DNA of 64,000 bases, taken from the NCBI RefSeq assembly GCF_029227915.1, contig NC_079879.1, positions 10,788,001 to 10,852,000 on the forward strand, read 5' to 3'. Origin of the DNA: Hydractinia symbiolongicarpus (Eukaryota; Cnidaria; Hydrozoa; Anthoathecata; Hydractiniidae). The notes beneath the pieces were generated by a model. The model was not told the DNA's origin. It ran no database searches and worked only from the letters and a program-made list of their open reading frames with translations. Made by a program: the position numbers and the translations under genes. Positions 1 to 11,866 of this stretch are shown piece by piece (within the stretch, counting starts at the first letter, position 1; each line of letters opens with the position of its first letter).

Positions 1-117
1 GACTGAAGGCCACCGGTAGTTTCTAGTGTGATTGAAAAAGTTTATTTTGTTTTAAGTAAACCATTTTCAAATTAAGAACTACACCCTATATGTAAAGATT
101 AAGAAATCCTAGTGTTT

Positions 118-265
118 TTTGTTGTTGTTATTGTTTGCTGCTCCTCTACTGTTTATTTTGTTTTTGTTGTCATAGTTACTGTTGTTAGTGATTTTTTATT
201 ATTATTTTTTGTGGTTATAGATGTTGTTATGTTTATATTTATGTTATTATTATTATTATTTCTAT
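118..265. repeat. Low-complexity TTG/TTA tract
   Basis: The strand is dominated by TTG, TTA and TTT triplets, including a run of TTA units near 243-260. No regular longer unit is visible. It is simple-sequence DNA with no sign of function. Confidence 0.7.
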
Positions 266-3200
266 CGTAATGTTGTGGTCAACTCCAGGGATGTGCAAAA
301 ATATGATGCAAAAATGCAAAAAATATTTTATTGCAAGTGCAAAAATTGATGTAGCATTAAATAAGAACAAACACACAATTTTTACAGATATATATTGTCC
401 CTTCAGCTCCTTCTTGTCTTTTAGACGCCTCTATCTCAATCGTTAGTGCAAAGTAGATATAAACTACTTCTTATGATGTTCAATTTTTAATTTTGCTAAA
501 TATTGACCTGATATGATGATGTAATTTGAACACGGAATATTATATGTGTGAATCATACGTGGTTAAAACTAACTACAACATTACTCCTCCCCTATTGATA
601 TTGTCACGAGAAGATATTAATTATTGTCATTTGTGGAAAAGAAATGATATGTCATATCCATTACTAGAAAATAAACAAATTTCTTGAAGGTACTTTTAAA
701 TGTTAGAAAAATAAAAAATTTGATACCATAGGACGGAATTCATATCAAATTTGTACCTATCCTGCTTATTTGTACTGAATTTAAAGAAATTATATATTCT
801 TTGCGGAAATTATCTTCACGTTACACGACGTTCGCAGTTCTTTTGATATTCTACAAATTTTAAATTGCCTACTGTGATATTAAATTCAAAAAATTGTATC
901 TGCTTGTTTGTGGCAAAACATAGACCTGGTAAAGTTGTTTTGTTCTTAAACTCCATGTCTTTCTTCAAAAAAATGCATAAGTGCTTTTAAAATCAGTATT
1001 GTATCTTAAAATTAAAAAAGACTTTTTCTGGATGCAAATATCATAGTGAGTATCGAATGTAGTGTGCAAAGAAACAAAAAATGGGAAAAGAAATTGATCT
1101 AACGTATAACATTTCCATTTCATAACTTCGCAGCCAAGAATTGAACCAAACATTTACCAATTCGTTCGTGGTGTGAATATATTTAGTGTAGTGAACGTGC
1201 CAACACCTTAATGTTTTGTTTAGAAATTTAACTTGGGTACTCAATTAGAGGTGCCTATCAAGAGGTTCTCTGAAGGCTGTTTTTTTAACAACCTTCTTTT
1301 TAATTTAGTTTTTTACGGTTTAAAAAAATTTAGCGTATAAGATTAAAAAGTATTATACCAGAATGCTCACATTGAAATATTTAAACTTGAAATTTAAATT
1401 GCAGAACTCGTTAAACTTTTTTACTCTGAAAATAAATTTCATTTGACTATCGATTACAACATTCTATTCTACAGATTGGCAAGAACTTCGCGGATATTTT
1501 TTATTAACTGCGAGGTTGTTTGACCTAAAACTAATTTTAGCTTTTGATGTTGATGCGCTGACTTAACTTTTACTCACCGTGGAAATTCATCTTCTTGTTA
1601 TTAACGAGTCACCTTTGTTCTTCTGTCAGATCGCATTGAAAGCCTACGTCATACAAAATTTGTTTGTTTATCAAAAACTTGTTATTGAGTTAGCATGATT
1701 GCATTTAGTATATAATATAATTTCCGGACTATTTGACGAGCAGACACACTCTCCAGTGCGGTTTTAGGTAAATGTCATTTTCAATATGACCTCCCATGCA
1801 AGACTTGTGCATGGTGAAGAAACCTTGATAGGAAGGAATATATCTTTGTGAAATTAAAAATTTTTATTATGAATTGTAGAAAACAAACACCTTTTCAATT
1901 GAACGCAATTACAAATAATTGAGGATTCTAAAATTGCAAGATGGCCCGTTTTTGTTTACTAAAGGTCACTCGTAGAATAGCATTCTGAAAAGTTTTCCTC
2001 AAAATTTTTATGCTTCAGGACTAAAGTTGATTTCAATTAGGAAAAGCTTTAACGATAAAATAAAGCTCGTGACAGAACAGATAATTTCGAAATTGTGAGA
2101 AGCCAGAAATCATTCGAAGCCTTTTTTTTCAATTATTTGCTAATGTGTGTGGACAGAAAATTACTTGAGCAAACCCGTACGAAATTTAGATTTAATTTTG
2201 ATAATTACAAATAAAGTGAGCGAATTATCTTGTCAGATTCTTATCTGTCTATTATTTGATACCAGTGCTCAAAAAAATACATTTCATCAGTGCAATTCCA
2301 TTTAAATAAATTCAACTTAATTTTAGGAAAGAATATTTAATCTTATACGTAAACTAGCCACTGCATTCATTGGAAGGCAAAAATTCTTTCATACTTTTGT
2401 TGGGTAGAATGAAAAAAGAGATCCCAAAATTAGGAGAGTACAGGTTTAAAAAAGAATGAAACTTTAACATCATAGCGGCAATCTGTCGGCTTGGGTAATT
2501 TGCATTGAATGCACTGTAAGAAAATATTTTTCTTCCGTCTTGTTGTCTTGTTGTCTTGTTGAAAAAAATAGTGCTTTTATTAAAACAGATGCCAATTTCA
2601 CTTCAGCATTTTCCAATCAACTTCGTAAAAACATTTATTATTATTATTATGGCTTCCATTATTCAAATTATTTTGTCTCTGAGCAGTCCTGGTAACATGA
2701 AAGCGTCCTTATCTTAGCTGAAAAAAAACTCAAAATTTGCCCTCTATTAAAAATTCATTCTTTTTTTAACATTTATGAAAAAGAAGCATCACCATCGACT
2801 TTTATTCGTAAACTATAAGTAATGGATTTAAGCAAAACGTAGGATCAATAAGAACTTAGACTACTTTGAATTTTTGACCTGTATCATGACATTTTTAAAC
2901 AAACCAGACATGAGAGGCGGATAGGCAATACGTTTATCAGTCTAGTTTCAGCGTGATATAAACAAATTTCAAAGGGCGCAATTCCCCTTCATTTACATTC
3001 TGCATCAAAGGAGTCAATGCATATTGACTTGAGCAAGATAACTTGAAATCAGCAAAATTCACACAAAGTGTTGTTTTGGGGGGTTTTTTTGAAAAAAAAA
3101 TTGTGGTGTTCGTCAAAAGTATGGTTTTACCTACCACGACTTTGAAAGTTTAAATAAAACACTTAATTTCTAATCATGTTTTAAATTTTTGGGGTCATTT

Positions 3201-4805
3201 TAAAAATTGCTAACGTTAAGATTTTCTTCTCCACAGTATGAGTAAAAAAGAAATGTATGTGTCTCATTTGTTTTAGATTTCATCCTAATTTTTGCTATTC
3301 AATTACTAGTTATAAATAGTTATAATCCAAGTTTAAACTCAGAAGCTCATTTCTAATTACAACCTAGACATGGAAACGTTTTTGTTTCTTATACTTCTTA
3401 CTGCTAATTTGTAAAAACGCTAGGAATAAATTCTACTGAATCATTGATTTGCTAAAAACGTCTTGATTTAAGATTTAGTATATCTCTCCATAGGATTGAT
3501 TATTATTATATACACTCCTGTCCACCTGTCAATTAATAAGCTAGCTAATCAATTGCATGGCTACTGTGGTTTCCTGTTATTAAACAATCGTTAAATGAAA
3601 ATCTCCCATGCTCTTGATTTTGTTTTTTTGTTTACGGGAGTATGACGTATTACGTAATGTCTAAATATAGCAACACCACCGCGGTAGTTCAAGTGCAAAT
3701 CTTACCATGTGGTGACTATTGGCAACGGTGTAAATACTTGGGTGTGACCTTGACATTGAACAAATGATCTTCACCGCAATTGTCATTTTATAAACTAACG
3801 AAATGTCATGGTTGCTAAGGATTTTGTATGAACAAAGCTAGTTGGTATACCATTTAATAACCTTTACTTAATTCAAAGTCTTTTGCATTAATATTTGAAA
3901 TGGCATTTTTAAGTATAAACTTCACAGAAAAACTTTTTCAAATAGAAGATTAGCCACATTGTTAAGGAAGCCTTCTCTATATTTACTGGTAATCTATTAT
4001 ATGTGACATTTTTGCCATCTGCTCTTTCTCTTAAGCTTGACACCTCGCCCCAGTTTGCTACTATTCAGTAAAAGCACTTCTTAACAAAAGATGGAAGGTC
4101 ATAATTTCAGATCTGCTGTAACAGGAGTTTAAGTTGTAGTCAGCCAAAATGAGCTCGACATGTGAACACGTGTTATGTTTGCAAAAAAAGTGTAAGAAAA
4201 AAGAGGAATTGTATGCTAACTGCCAAAATTATTTTTACAAATAACTATCACAACTTAACAATAGGTCACTGGAAATTAGGTGATCAACTCACCAATGAGA
4301 TATGCTCGCTTTAAATTTAACAAATCGTTACCTATATCTGGTAGGAAGGTACTCGGGAACTAGCGAAGATTGCTTGGTTGGAAAGTTGCGTTACTTTGAT
4401 ATGATACTGTCAGTTATTATCCAATGTAGCTATTCGTATGGAAAAGAAAGAACAAAACTTCAACAAATACTTTAATACTTTATTAAGTAGAGTGAAATCT
4501 GTAGCACCACCTGTTTAAACAGAAAAGCATAAAAAACCATCCTTATGTTGAGTGAACTAAGCATATCTTAATTTTTATTTATTTTGATTTCTCTTCAATC
4601 TTTTTAAGTGTTTATTAAAGCCTGTGCCAAAAGTTCTGACTGAATCAAGAAATCGTGGCATAAAAATGAATCTAAACTTCGTGGAACAAAACTTTCGAAA
4701 TTTCAAGTTCAAGGCATAAACTTTAGCAAAAATGTTTAACAATTGCAAAGCTTTTAACCCAAAGTTAACAACATGTAACATATTTTCACGCCTAAAATTT
4801 ATAAA

Positions 4806-4955
4806 GTGGAATTCCCTTAAAGCGGACACCGTCTAAAGCGGACATCTCTATAAAACGGACAGTGGTACTTGGAACGGATGGATGTTAGGTTAAACTCTTA
4901 TAGGGAAAAATCTATAACACGGATATTAATTACGGCGGACAATTTTTTTTGTCCC
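4806..4955. mobile_element. Pogo/Tigger-like transposon fragment
   Basis: Repeated AAAGCGGACA/AAACGGACAG words (4821-4862) with 'tctataaaacggacag' resemble the terminal regions of Tc1-mariner/pogo (Tigger) elements, which commonly repeat a short motif near each end. No transposase or matching opposite end was found. Assignment rests on motif resemblance only. Confidence 0.35.
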
Positions 4956-6029
4956 AAATGAAATTCTTCATTATAAACGCTCTCTATAAACAGAACAATG
5001 TAAAAAGAAAATGACGATTTTTATCACATATTTATTAATTTTTTCATTTATGTTCTCAAAAAAAAAATTTATGTTCTTTTGTGCCTATTCCAGTGCTGTG
5101 TGCTGGACAGGAATCTCAAGACCATAACCTAACGCTCATATTTGACTCTCTATTTACGTCAGACAAAGTAAGTTTTCACCATGTTAAAATTGCAGTTGAT
5201 TGCGGTGTCAATTTGATTGATTGTCGCGTGGCTAGACCATTTTTTTAATTGAATTTAATTAATAAAAAAACCAAAACGTTTTTTTTCCTAATTACAGAAG
5301 GAAAAACATAAAATCCCTACTTTTCTGAAAAAAATTGGTTGTTAAAGCATGGTTTACACTGCTTTTTACTCACATTTACACAACTTTAACATTTTATCCG
5401 ACTACTTTACTGAAAGTTTGCTCACGGAGAGGAAAATAGTAAGAAATCTGTCAAAAAAACATTTTAGAGGTCATTTAGATCGAAAGAACTTAATAAGATA
5501 ACGCTATAAATTACATTCGTGTAAACCACCCCTAAGTTAATTACGGTCACGTCTCTGGTCAATAAACATAGACAAAACTAATTAACATAACTGACAGGAA
5601 CTTAAGGTCATATAACTTTTAATGGTGTTAATAATTACGAAAATTTTGTACAACAGTGACTCATTTTTTTGTTGTACATTTTTGTCCACATTGGTTAGTC
5701 ACTGAGTTTGCAATCCTTCTTCATCATAGCTTAAATTTATATAGGAATAATACGTGTTTGCGAAAAATATATAGCAGGGAAAATTTAAAAGTTATTTGTT
5801 TCGTTTTATAGTTTTAAAGTCGTGCATTTTTACCAGGACAAACTCAGCACAACAAAACATTCTGGGTTTGTAAATGCCCACGTAATTTTCATGCTTCATC
5901 AAACATACATTTTTTTCAGCTTAGATAACAACATATCGTACAGTTGTGAAAAATGCTTGAAAACAGTCGCGTGGTTATATTTGTTGTTTTAATTCTTCAT
6001 TGTATGCCATTTGGAGTGAAATAATTTTA

Positions 6030-6154
6030 TCTACATGTTATACCCGTATACGTCTGTCTGTTATGCCAATTGATAACCGCAATAACGAGACACACGAAAT
6101 AAGCTAAATGAAAAACAGGCGAATCCTTGGATTTATCCCAGGACCACCGACTAG
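6030..6154 (+). mobile_element. Helitron-like short non-autonomous element, copy A
   Basis: The copy starts with TC after an A, reads CCCGTATACGTCTGTCTGT near its 5' end, and ends with a GC-rich hairpin (CCTTGG ATTTAT CCCAGG, 6125-6142) about 9 nt before a terminal CTAG that is followed by T. TC start, subterminal 3' hairpin, CTAG end and A/T target are the hallmarks of Helitrons. It has no coding capacity. The hairpin arm differs from the copies at 32.6-32.8 kb yet still mostly pairs. Confidence 0.75.
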
Positions 6155-6775
6155 TCTGCAAAATCTCTCTATCTCAAATAAACACGTTAAACTTCTCAAT
6201 GTAGATCCTAGGCTTAAACAAGCTCTAGAGAGGCTTATGCACGAGAGGGAGAGATGAACATTCAGAAAGCGCAACATGATTTTCAATGTCGTTGATTTCA
6301 AACGCTACGAAACGGTCCAATAAAAGCTCGTTTTGTAGCCCCTTTAATGTCTAATATACATGAAAAACGCAAATACAATAATAATTTGTCAGCTTATACA
6401 AGAGATTTGACAAAAAATGGAAAATTTGCTTGCGATAGACTTTGAGTTACGGAAGAAAAAAGTGCTGTCATTACCACTATTTTCGTTCGTTTGTGTCCCC
6501 TTTTTTGATTTCAAATTTACAAGGAAACATGAGATCCGTCATCTGGTGTCACATTTTGTAACCTATTATATCAGCTACCAATTGTTGACATTTTTTTCAT
6601 GTAAGTTTAGATTTTCGTAACGTAAATTTTTTCGTTTTGACCATTTTTATTTATTATTTCAACGTCTGTATATTTATTAGCCCTTACTTAGCTTTCAGAT
6701 GATAAAGCCTTTAGCCCGGCAAGACATATACGCCGTGACAGAATCACATAAAAATTTGATGACAACAATTAGAAA

Positions 6776-6890
6776 ATATACCTTTGTTACAAAATGACCC
6801 GTTTTTATTACAAATCGCGGTAGATATTACAATGTGAGTCACTTGTATTACAAAAAGCGATTACAAAATGAGCTATTTATTAGAAAATAC
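6776..6890. repeat. Degenerate ATTACAAAATGA repeat
   Basis: ATTACAAAA/TTACAAAATGA words recur about six times with irregular spacing of roughly 15-35 bases. It may be a decayed minisatellite; the word resembles part of the unit at 14.57-14.71 kb (TATTACAAAG). Confidence 0.4.
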
Positions 6891-7264
6891 GGCACAACAC
6901 GTTCCATAAGGGAGAGGAAGTGGGTGTTTATAAGATGTCTAGAGGGAGAGGCGTACATGTAAATTCAATCAAAATCCTTTGTTATGTTCAATTTTGTTGT
7001 GCGTCGATGTAAAGGGACATCTTTTTTTTCAAGGTACAGCCTTTCCTGCTAGCTTAGTCTGTTTCATATCTAGTTAATTCTAAGTTTTATTCAGTAATAT
7101 GAGAATAATCTATTGTTACAGTATTCTGTTGTGTATCTAAATATTCACAATAAATAAGCACAAAAAGTATCTATTACGCTAAGCGCAAGGTTTGACACTG
7201 GCAAAGAGTGAATAAAACAAAAAGCACGCAATAAACTTGAAGGCGAAATAGGCTTAATCAAGTA

Positions 7265-7327
7265 TGGCTCAGTGGTCTAAATGCATTTACAGAGTTTGGA
7301 TCTAATATTTGTACATGGTTCTTCACC
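7265..7327 (+). mobile_element. Possible tRNA-like SINE head
   Basis: TGGCTCAGTGG (7265-7275) fits the Pol III A box, and GGTTCTTCACC (7317-7327) is a weakened B box about 40 nt downstream. It does not fold as an intact tRNA gene from inspection. A decayed SINE head is the likeliest reading, but chance is possible. Confidence 0.3.
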
Positions 7328-8829
7328 ATACAATAATAACGTAATTTCAAAAAAAAAGTAAAAATTTATACCAGCAAAGTATGGTAAATCCTAGACCATT
7401 CCTATGTCGCTATAAAAATTGAAATAAAAAGCACGCAATAAACTTTGAGACTTCATCAGATATGGAGACTCACAGTCACAGTCACCATATGCAGTGACAT
7501 TGGTGTAACATTATATCTTTTTATCTTTTAATCGTATATTACTCTCTTTTCTTTATTTTTATATAGTTATATGCGAATGGTGTTAGAATATTTTGCTTTG
7601 TATATTATATTTTTATGAAAAAGAACCAATCTGCTCATTATACTTTATTATTTTTTGTCATGAGATGTGTAGATAAAAATCTAGCTTATATATATAATAA
7701 ACTTTCACGCTATGTTTCACCATGAAGGTGGAAGCAAAGTTTCTAATTCTACGTCCATGATTTTACACATCTGCTTACGCATTTAAAAATAAAAATTTTT
7801 TTAAAAATTTGAAATATCTATTTATTTATGCTTATTATGTTTTTTTATTATGTTTTTCATAGAAAATACGCGTGTTCAAATACTAGACGAAAGTTTTGTC
7901 ATTGCTCTCTAAGTGTATTAAGGTCACTGCGCAATCTTGATTTAGCATATTTTGTCTCTAAGCATTATTACGTGTACAAGTAAAACCTAAACAGTTGCTT
8001 CTCAATGCAAAGATAGATCGAGTGGAAACTCACGACATCTATCTTACCCAGGAGATTGCTTTATTAACTATCGATCTGATATTATCTCCTTAGCACAAGC
8101 AGTAGGCTTTGATATTCCATTAGATAACCAGCATAAAACATACCACTAATGGAATCCTAAATGCGACATTTAAAAGAAATGACATTAAAAGATAGATGAC
8201 CTAAATTCTAAAAATATGAAAATTAGTCATTCAAGCCTAATTTATTTCGTTTTAGTGAAATTTATAGTGAAGATTTAGGTGTCTTAATTCTTAAGAAAAT
8301 TTCACGCATGAGATCATTTGAACATCGTAATTACTTTTAAGATCACAACTTCAGCAATAAAGCAGGGATTTTTTTTAGAGAATTTTGCAGAGCTTGTGGT
8401 TACATTGGCGTAAGCAAAATGTTACCATCTCCATCAAGAACGTCCAAAGTGAACTTATAGATTTTCCACAGACTAACGACTGCTCTGTATCATAATACTC
8501 AATTTCTCGTCTGTGACCCAAGGTTGGAAACTTAGTGTGTACGTCTAATATTGATCTGCAAGCGCGTGTTGCTGGCAGCTTTTTCATATAGAAACCATAA
8601 CTCAACTGCAAAAGGCCCAACAATTGTTGCTTCGTGAGGATTCACCTTTCTTATTTCTCGGCAGTGTTGTAAACAAACCAAAACTCGAACGACACTATAT
8701 TTACCTTAGTCATCAATTTAATCCAGTGGAAGGAGAAAAAGGCCGCCAATATTTTCTGTTAGCATGATTCCGTACTAACTCTCACATTGTGCAACAGTTT
8801 ACAATCTAAGGCCGTTTGATTCTAACCTT

Positions 8830-9080
8830 TGATACTAATAATACGACGACTAATAACTAATAATACGACGTCTAACAGACGCATTCTATGATGTTTAAAA
8901 ACGTTCACTAAAGACGTGTTAAAATACTTAAAAGACGTGCGTTAAAAGACGTTTAACGATGTCTAAAAAACGTCTTTTAATCCACGTCTAAAAGACGTCT
9001 TAAAAGCGGAAATGATAGACTATATATAGATGTCTTTTAGATGTCTGTCAATGTGTCTTTTAAACGTTTTTTAGGCGTCC
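8830..9080. repeat. ACGTCTTTT / AAAAGACGT cluster
   Basis: Within about 250 bases the words AAAGACGT, ACGTCTTTT, GACGTC and close variants occur more than ten times in both orientations, often as adjacent inverted pairs (for example near 8985-9000). The spacing is irregular. It looks like a decayed palindromic satellite or foldback element. Confidence 0.5.
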
Positions 9081-9718
9081 TTGTGCCGGCTAGGAACCTA
9101 TCTAAGTTAACCAAGCTTAAGAAAGCTGGTCTTCACATTGTATGATTAAGAACAAAATGGATAGGTTCCAGTCATTTAAGTCTGAAACGTATTCCCATCA
9201 AGGTTTTTATAACTGAAACAACGATGTATTTCCTCACATATTTAGATTAAAGGCAATGTGACGGTCAAGTAAACGTTCCTTCCTGTCTACAAAACAATGC
9301 TTGTTTTTACGTTGTATGATTCAACGCAATGTGACGCAATGGTTAATATAGCAATAGCCTAAATCTGAAGTGTAAAACCTTAAACGGTATACGATCGGTT
9401 TCCTGTCTTCGTATTGTACGATTCAGGGCAATATTAGAATTAAATATTGCTTGTTTTAAGATTGTACACGTCATACTAAGATATATTTGGTGCCATTTTA
9501 ATTCTTAAGGACGCTTCTTTCGCAAATAGAGCCTTTCAGTGATGTTACAGCATGCGCAAATAAGAGTTTTTCTAGGAATTTCTTTGTCACTGAAATGTTT
9601 CTCTACCAATTAAATTGTACAATTTAGCACAATGTGACTGGTGTATGGGTAACGGATGTTAAACTGCGGAAAAGTGTCCCTTTGTGTGTAACTTATTGGT
9701 TAAAAATATGTCGGTGGT

Positions 9719-9805
9719 AATAAGTGACAAAATATAGTAAGTGACAATAAGTGTAATAAGTGACAAAATATTTGACAGGTGACGAAATGTTTAACCGACG
9801 AAATA
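9719..9805. repeat. Short degenerate tandem repeat (AATAAGTGACAAAATAT)
   Basis: AATAAGTGACAAAATA-like units occur four to five times, some shortened to AGTGACAATAAGTG, and end in GTGACGAAATGTTT. It is a small minisatellite-like array with no coding potential. Confidence 0.55.
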
Positions 9806-10987
9806 TATGGTATGTGTATATGGGTATGTGATCATGTCCACTAAAAACATTTTAAAAACAAATTAAGCTTCGGAAATAGCGCATTTTAAAGAATGTACGT
9901 ACGCGTGTGCTCATTGTTCATTAAAAACACGTTTGTCAAAACTGAAAAATTCAAGTAAGCGCTTTTTTAAATGGCGTCTTCGCATTGTATTGTAATTTCG
10001 AGCGTAATTTTTAATTTTAATTTTATAGTTTTATTATCGAGTTTAATTCTTGAATTTTTGCTGTTTCTGCAAATTTAACAATAAATCAATATTATCTAGA
10101 TCGAACAACCGTCGATAGTAACAGCTACAAAAAAAATTTAATGATTTTATCCTTTACAAAATATTTTCTGAAAATTATTTAAACTCTCAAATAAACACAT
10201 TAGCCAGATTTGTCAAGCTTGGAGGGTTTTTTCTTTCCTCCAATAAGTTTGCGTACATGGGATTCAAGTCAATGTTCTAGAGTATATTGTATTCTGGAAC
10301 CAAACAGATTGGCCCGTGGTTATAACAAAAGACTTTTAAGGATTTTTCGTTTTTTAATTAATTGATCTTTGCTCAAAGCGAGATCTATTGAAGCTTATTA
10401 CGACAACAGAAATTTTTTTTTGAATTTAAATTTTATTTTTCGAAATCGTTAAATAAAAAACATAATTTTTCCAAATAAATGCATTTATTAAGTCATCGGT
10501 ATAAAACTTCCAAATTTAGCATTTAACAATGGCAAGTAGATTTGACTTCTAATACCTTTTTGTTAGTCCTCTGTTAAAGCAACACTTTCATTTAGGGTAC
10601 ATAAAGCTGTTGTTCACATACTTTAATTTGTAAAACACCACAAAGAGATCATAGTAAAAACCTTATAAAGCCATAAAGCATGTGTACATTGGGATCTAAA
10701 TCCGGTCACGGAAATTTTTCTTAGTCCAACATACCTCAGTTGATATTTCACTTGATAGATAAGAAACGATAAATAAACATTTAATTTAACCAACTACCTT
10801 TAATTTTAAACATTTTTCAAACCAACATATTCTGCTTATATTATTCTTGCTATAACTTCCTATTCTCATGCAATTCAAAATCCCATTTCTTTAACATCAA
10901 CTTAATTGCCTTACTTTATATTAATTCTTCATTCGCTATAACTTCCATTACTGGAAATCAATTGGTATTATTAAGTCCCAGCCTAAA

Positions 10988-11866
10988 TTAAACACTTGTA
11001 CTTGACTCGATAACCTGTGCGAATATCATTTTTCTCCAGTTAGGTGTTCTTATTAAGGATATAATAGGATCTGTTATGCAATTAAACGCAGCCATGATGT
11101 AAATCCATGGTATAACATAACTTTCTATCGACAGTTCATTTATGGAGAATTTTGAATATATTCCAACTACTGCAAGTGGCATGAAACTTATAAAATAGGT
11201 AGTAGTGAATATCACACTGGTCACTGCGGCACGTTTGTCTCTCCCACGTACGGTGCTGACACGTTTTACATAAACGAAGATTGTCGATTGCACCAGTATA
11301 ACAAAGCACTGCAAAATAACCATAAATGACCCACTTATTATGAAATAGATATCCCAAAGTTGAGAGTGGTAAAGGCGAGATACTACAGGAAGACCAATAC
11401 AAGGAATCCATACTACAACAAGTATTTTACTGATGGTATTATTTTCTCTTCGAGATACATGCGAAAAGGGTCTCATCAATGCCAAATATATTTCCATTAA
11501 TATGGATGCTATTGATGTTAATGTCATATTACAAAACGCGAAGCCACCAGTGATCAACACATTTCGTACGCGACATTGTTCAGAAAAAGGTGTACTCAAT
11601 ATTATGCTTAACACTGACAACAGAAACAAACCAAATAAAAAATCGGATAATGATAAGACCACATATAATAATTTCATTCCACGTCTTAGCCTAGAATTTG
11701 TTGCATACAGCAGTAGAAAAATTCCATTCGCAAAAATAATGAAAAGCGAAACAACAAGAGATGTGATATAGGAACCAGTAAGATTGATTTTTGCATCAGT
11801 TAAAATTGGATCAATTATGCAAATGGTGTTGGATTTAGTGCCATTTGAAATGTTTGAAATCAGCAT
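10988..11866 (-). CDS. Divergent class A (rhodopsin-like) GPCR, single exon
   Basis: A 292-residue seven-transmembrane receptor that would sit in the plasma membrane; ligand unknown. Visible features are an extracellular N-terminus with three N-glycosylation sequons (Asn5, Asn8, Asn28), TM1 about 33-56 with 'FANG', TM2 about 66-91 with 'LSLSDFLFG' (the conserved TM2 Asp), a Cys at the start of TM3 (~97), TM4 with 'VVVW', TM5, TM6 with 'SFMPL' where CWxP is usual, and TM7 with 'NCITDPIISLI'. The E/DRY motif at the end of TM3 reads E-I-Y, so the usual Arg is missing; NPxxY reads D-P-I-I-S. The C-tail is very short. The frame is intact, which argues against a pseudogene. The start is the first Met of the frame, upstream of TM1. 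Subfamily cannot be set by eye; short cnidarian-type orphan class A receptors are the best comparison. Confidence 0.88.
   Translation of the reverse strand: MLISNISNGTKSNTICIIDPILTDAKINLTGSYITSLVVSLFIIFANGIFLLLYATNSRLRRGMKLLYVVLSLSDFLFGLFLLSVLSIILSTPFSEQCRVRNVLITGGFAFCNMTLTSIASILMEIYLALMRPFSHVSRRENNTISKILVVVWIPCIGLPVVSRLYHSQLWDIYFIISGSFMVILQCFVILVQSTIFVYVKRVSTVRGRDKRAAVTSVIFTTTYFISFMPLAVVGIYSKFSINELSIESYVIPWIYIMAAFNCITDPIISLIRTPNWRKMIFAQVIESSTSV

Larger units (their letters stand above)
1..10987. other. Gene-poor 5' region
   Basis: No coding region is convincing in this stretch. Short open frames on both strands have no recognisable motifs and look like chance in AT-rich DNA. It holds a TTG/TTA-rich low-complexity tract (118-265), a pogo-like transposon fragment (4806-4955), a Helitron-like copy (6030-6154), degenerate ATTACAAAATGA repeats (6776-6890), a possible tRNA-like SINE head (7265-7327), an ACGTCTTTT-rich cluster (8830-9080) and an AAGTGACAAAATA repeat (9719-9805). 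A 21-base stretch containing AAAAGCACGCAATAAACTT occurs at about 7213 and again at about 7426. Undetected short exons of a spliced gene cannot be excluded. Confidence 0.55.

Noticed and set aside
8375-8623. 82-codon minus-strand frame ('LPATRACRSILDVHTKF') and the overlapping 'WKIYKFTLDVLDGDGNILL'
   Set aside because: Both look somewhat protein-like but lie in different frames with stops nearby and no known family; could be a transposon relic but cannot be supported.
11433-11771. 112-codon plus-strand frame
   Set aside because: Fully antisense to the GPCR coding sequence; a shadow frame.
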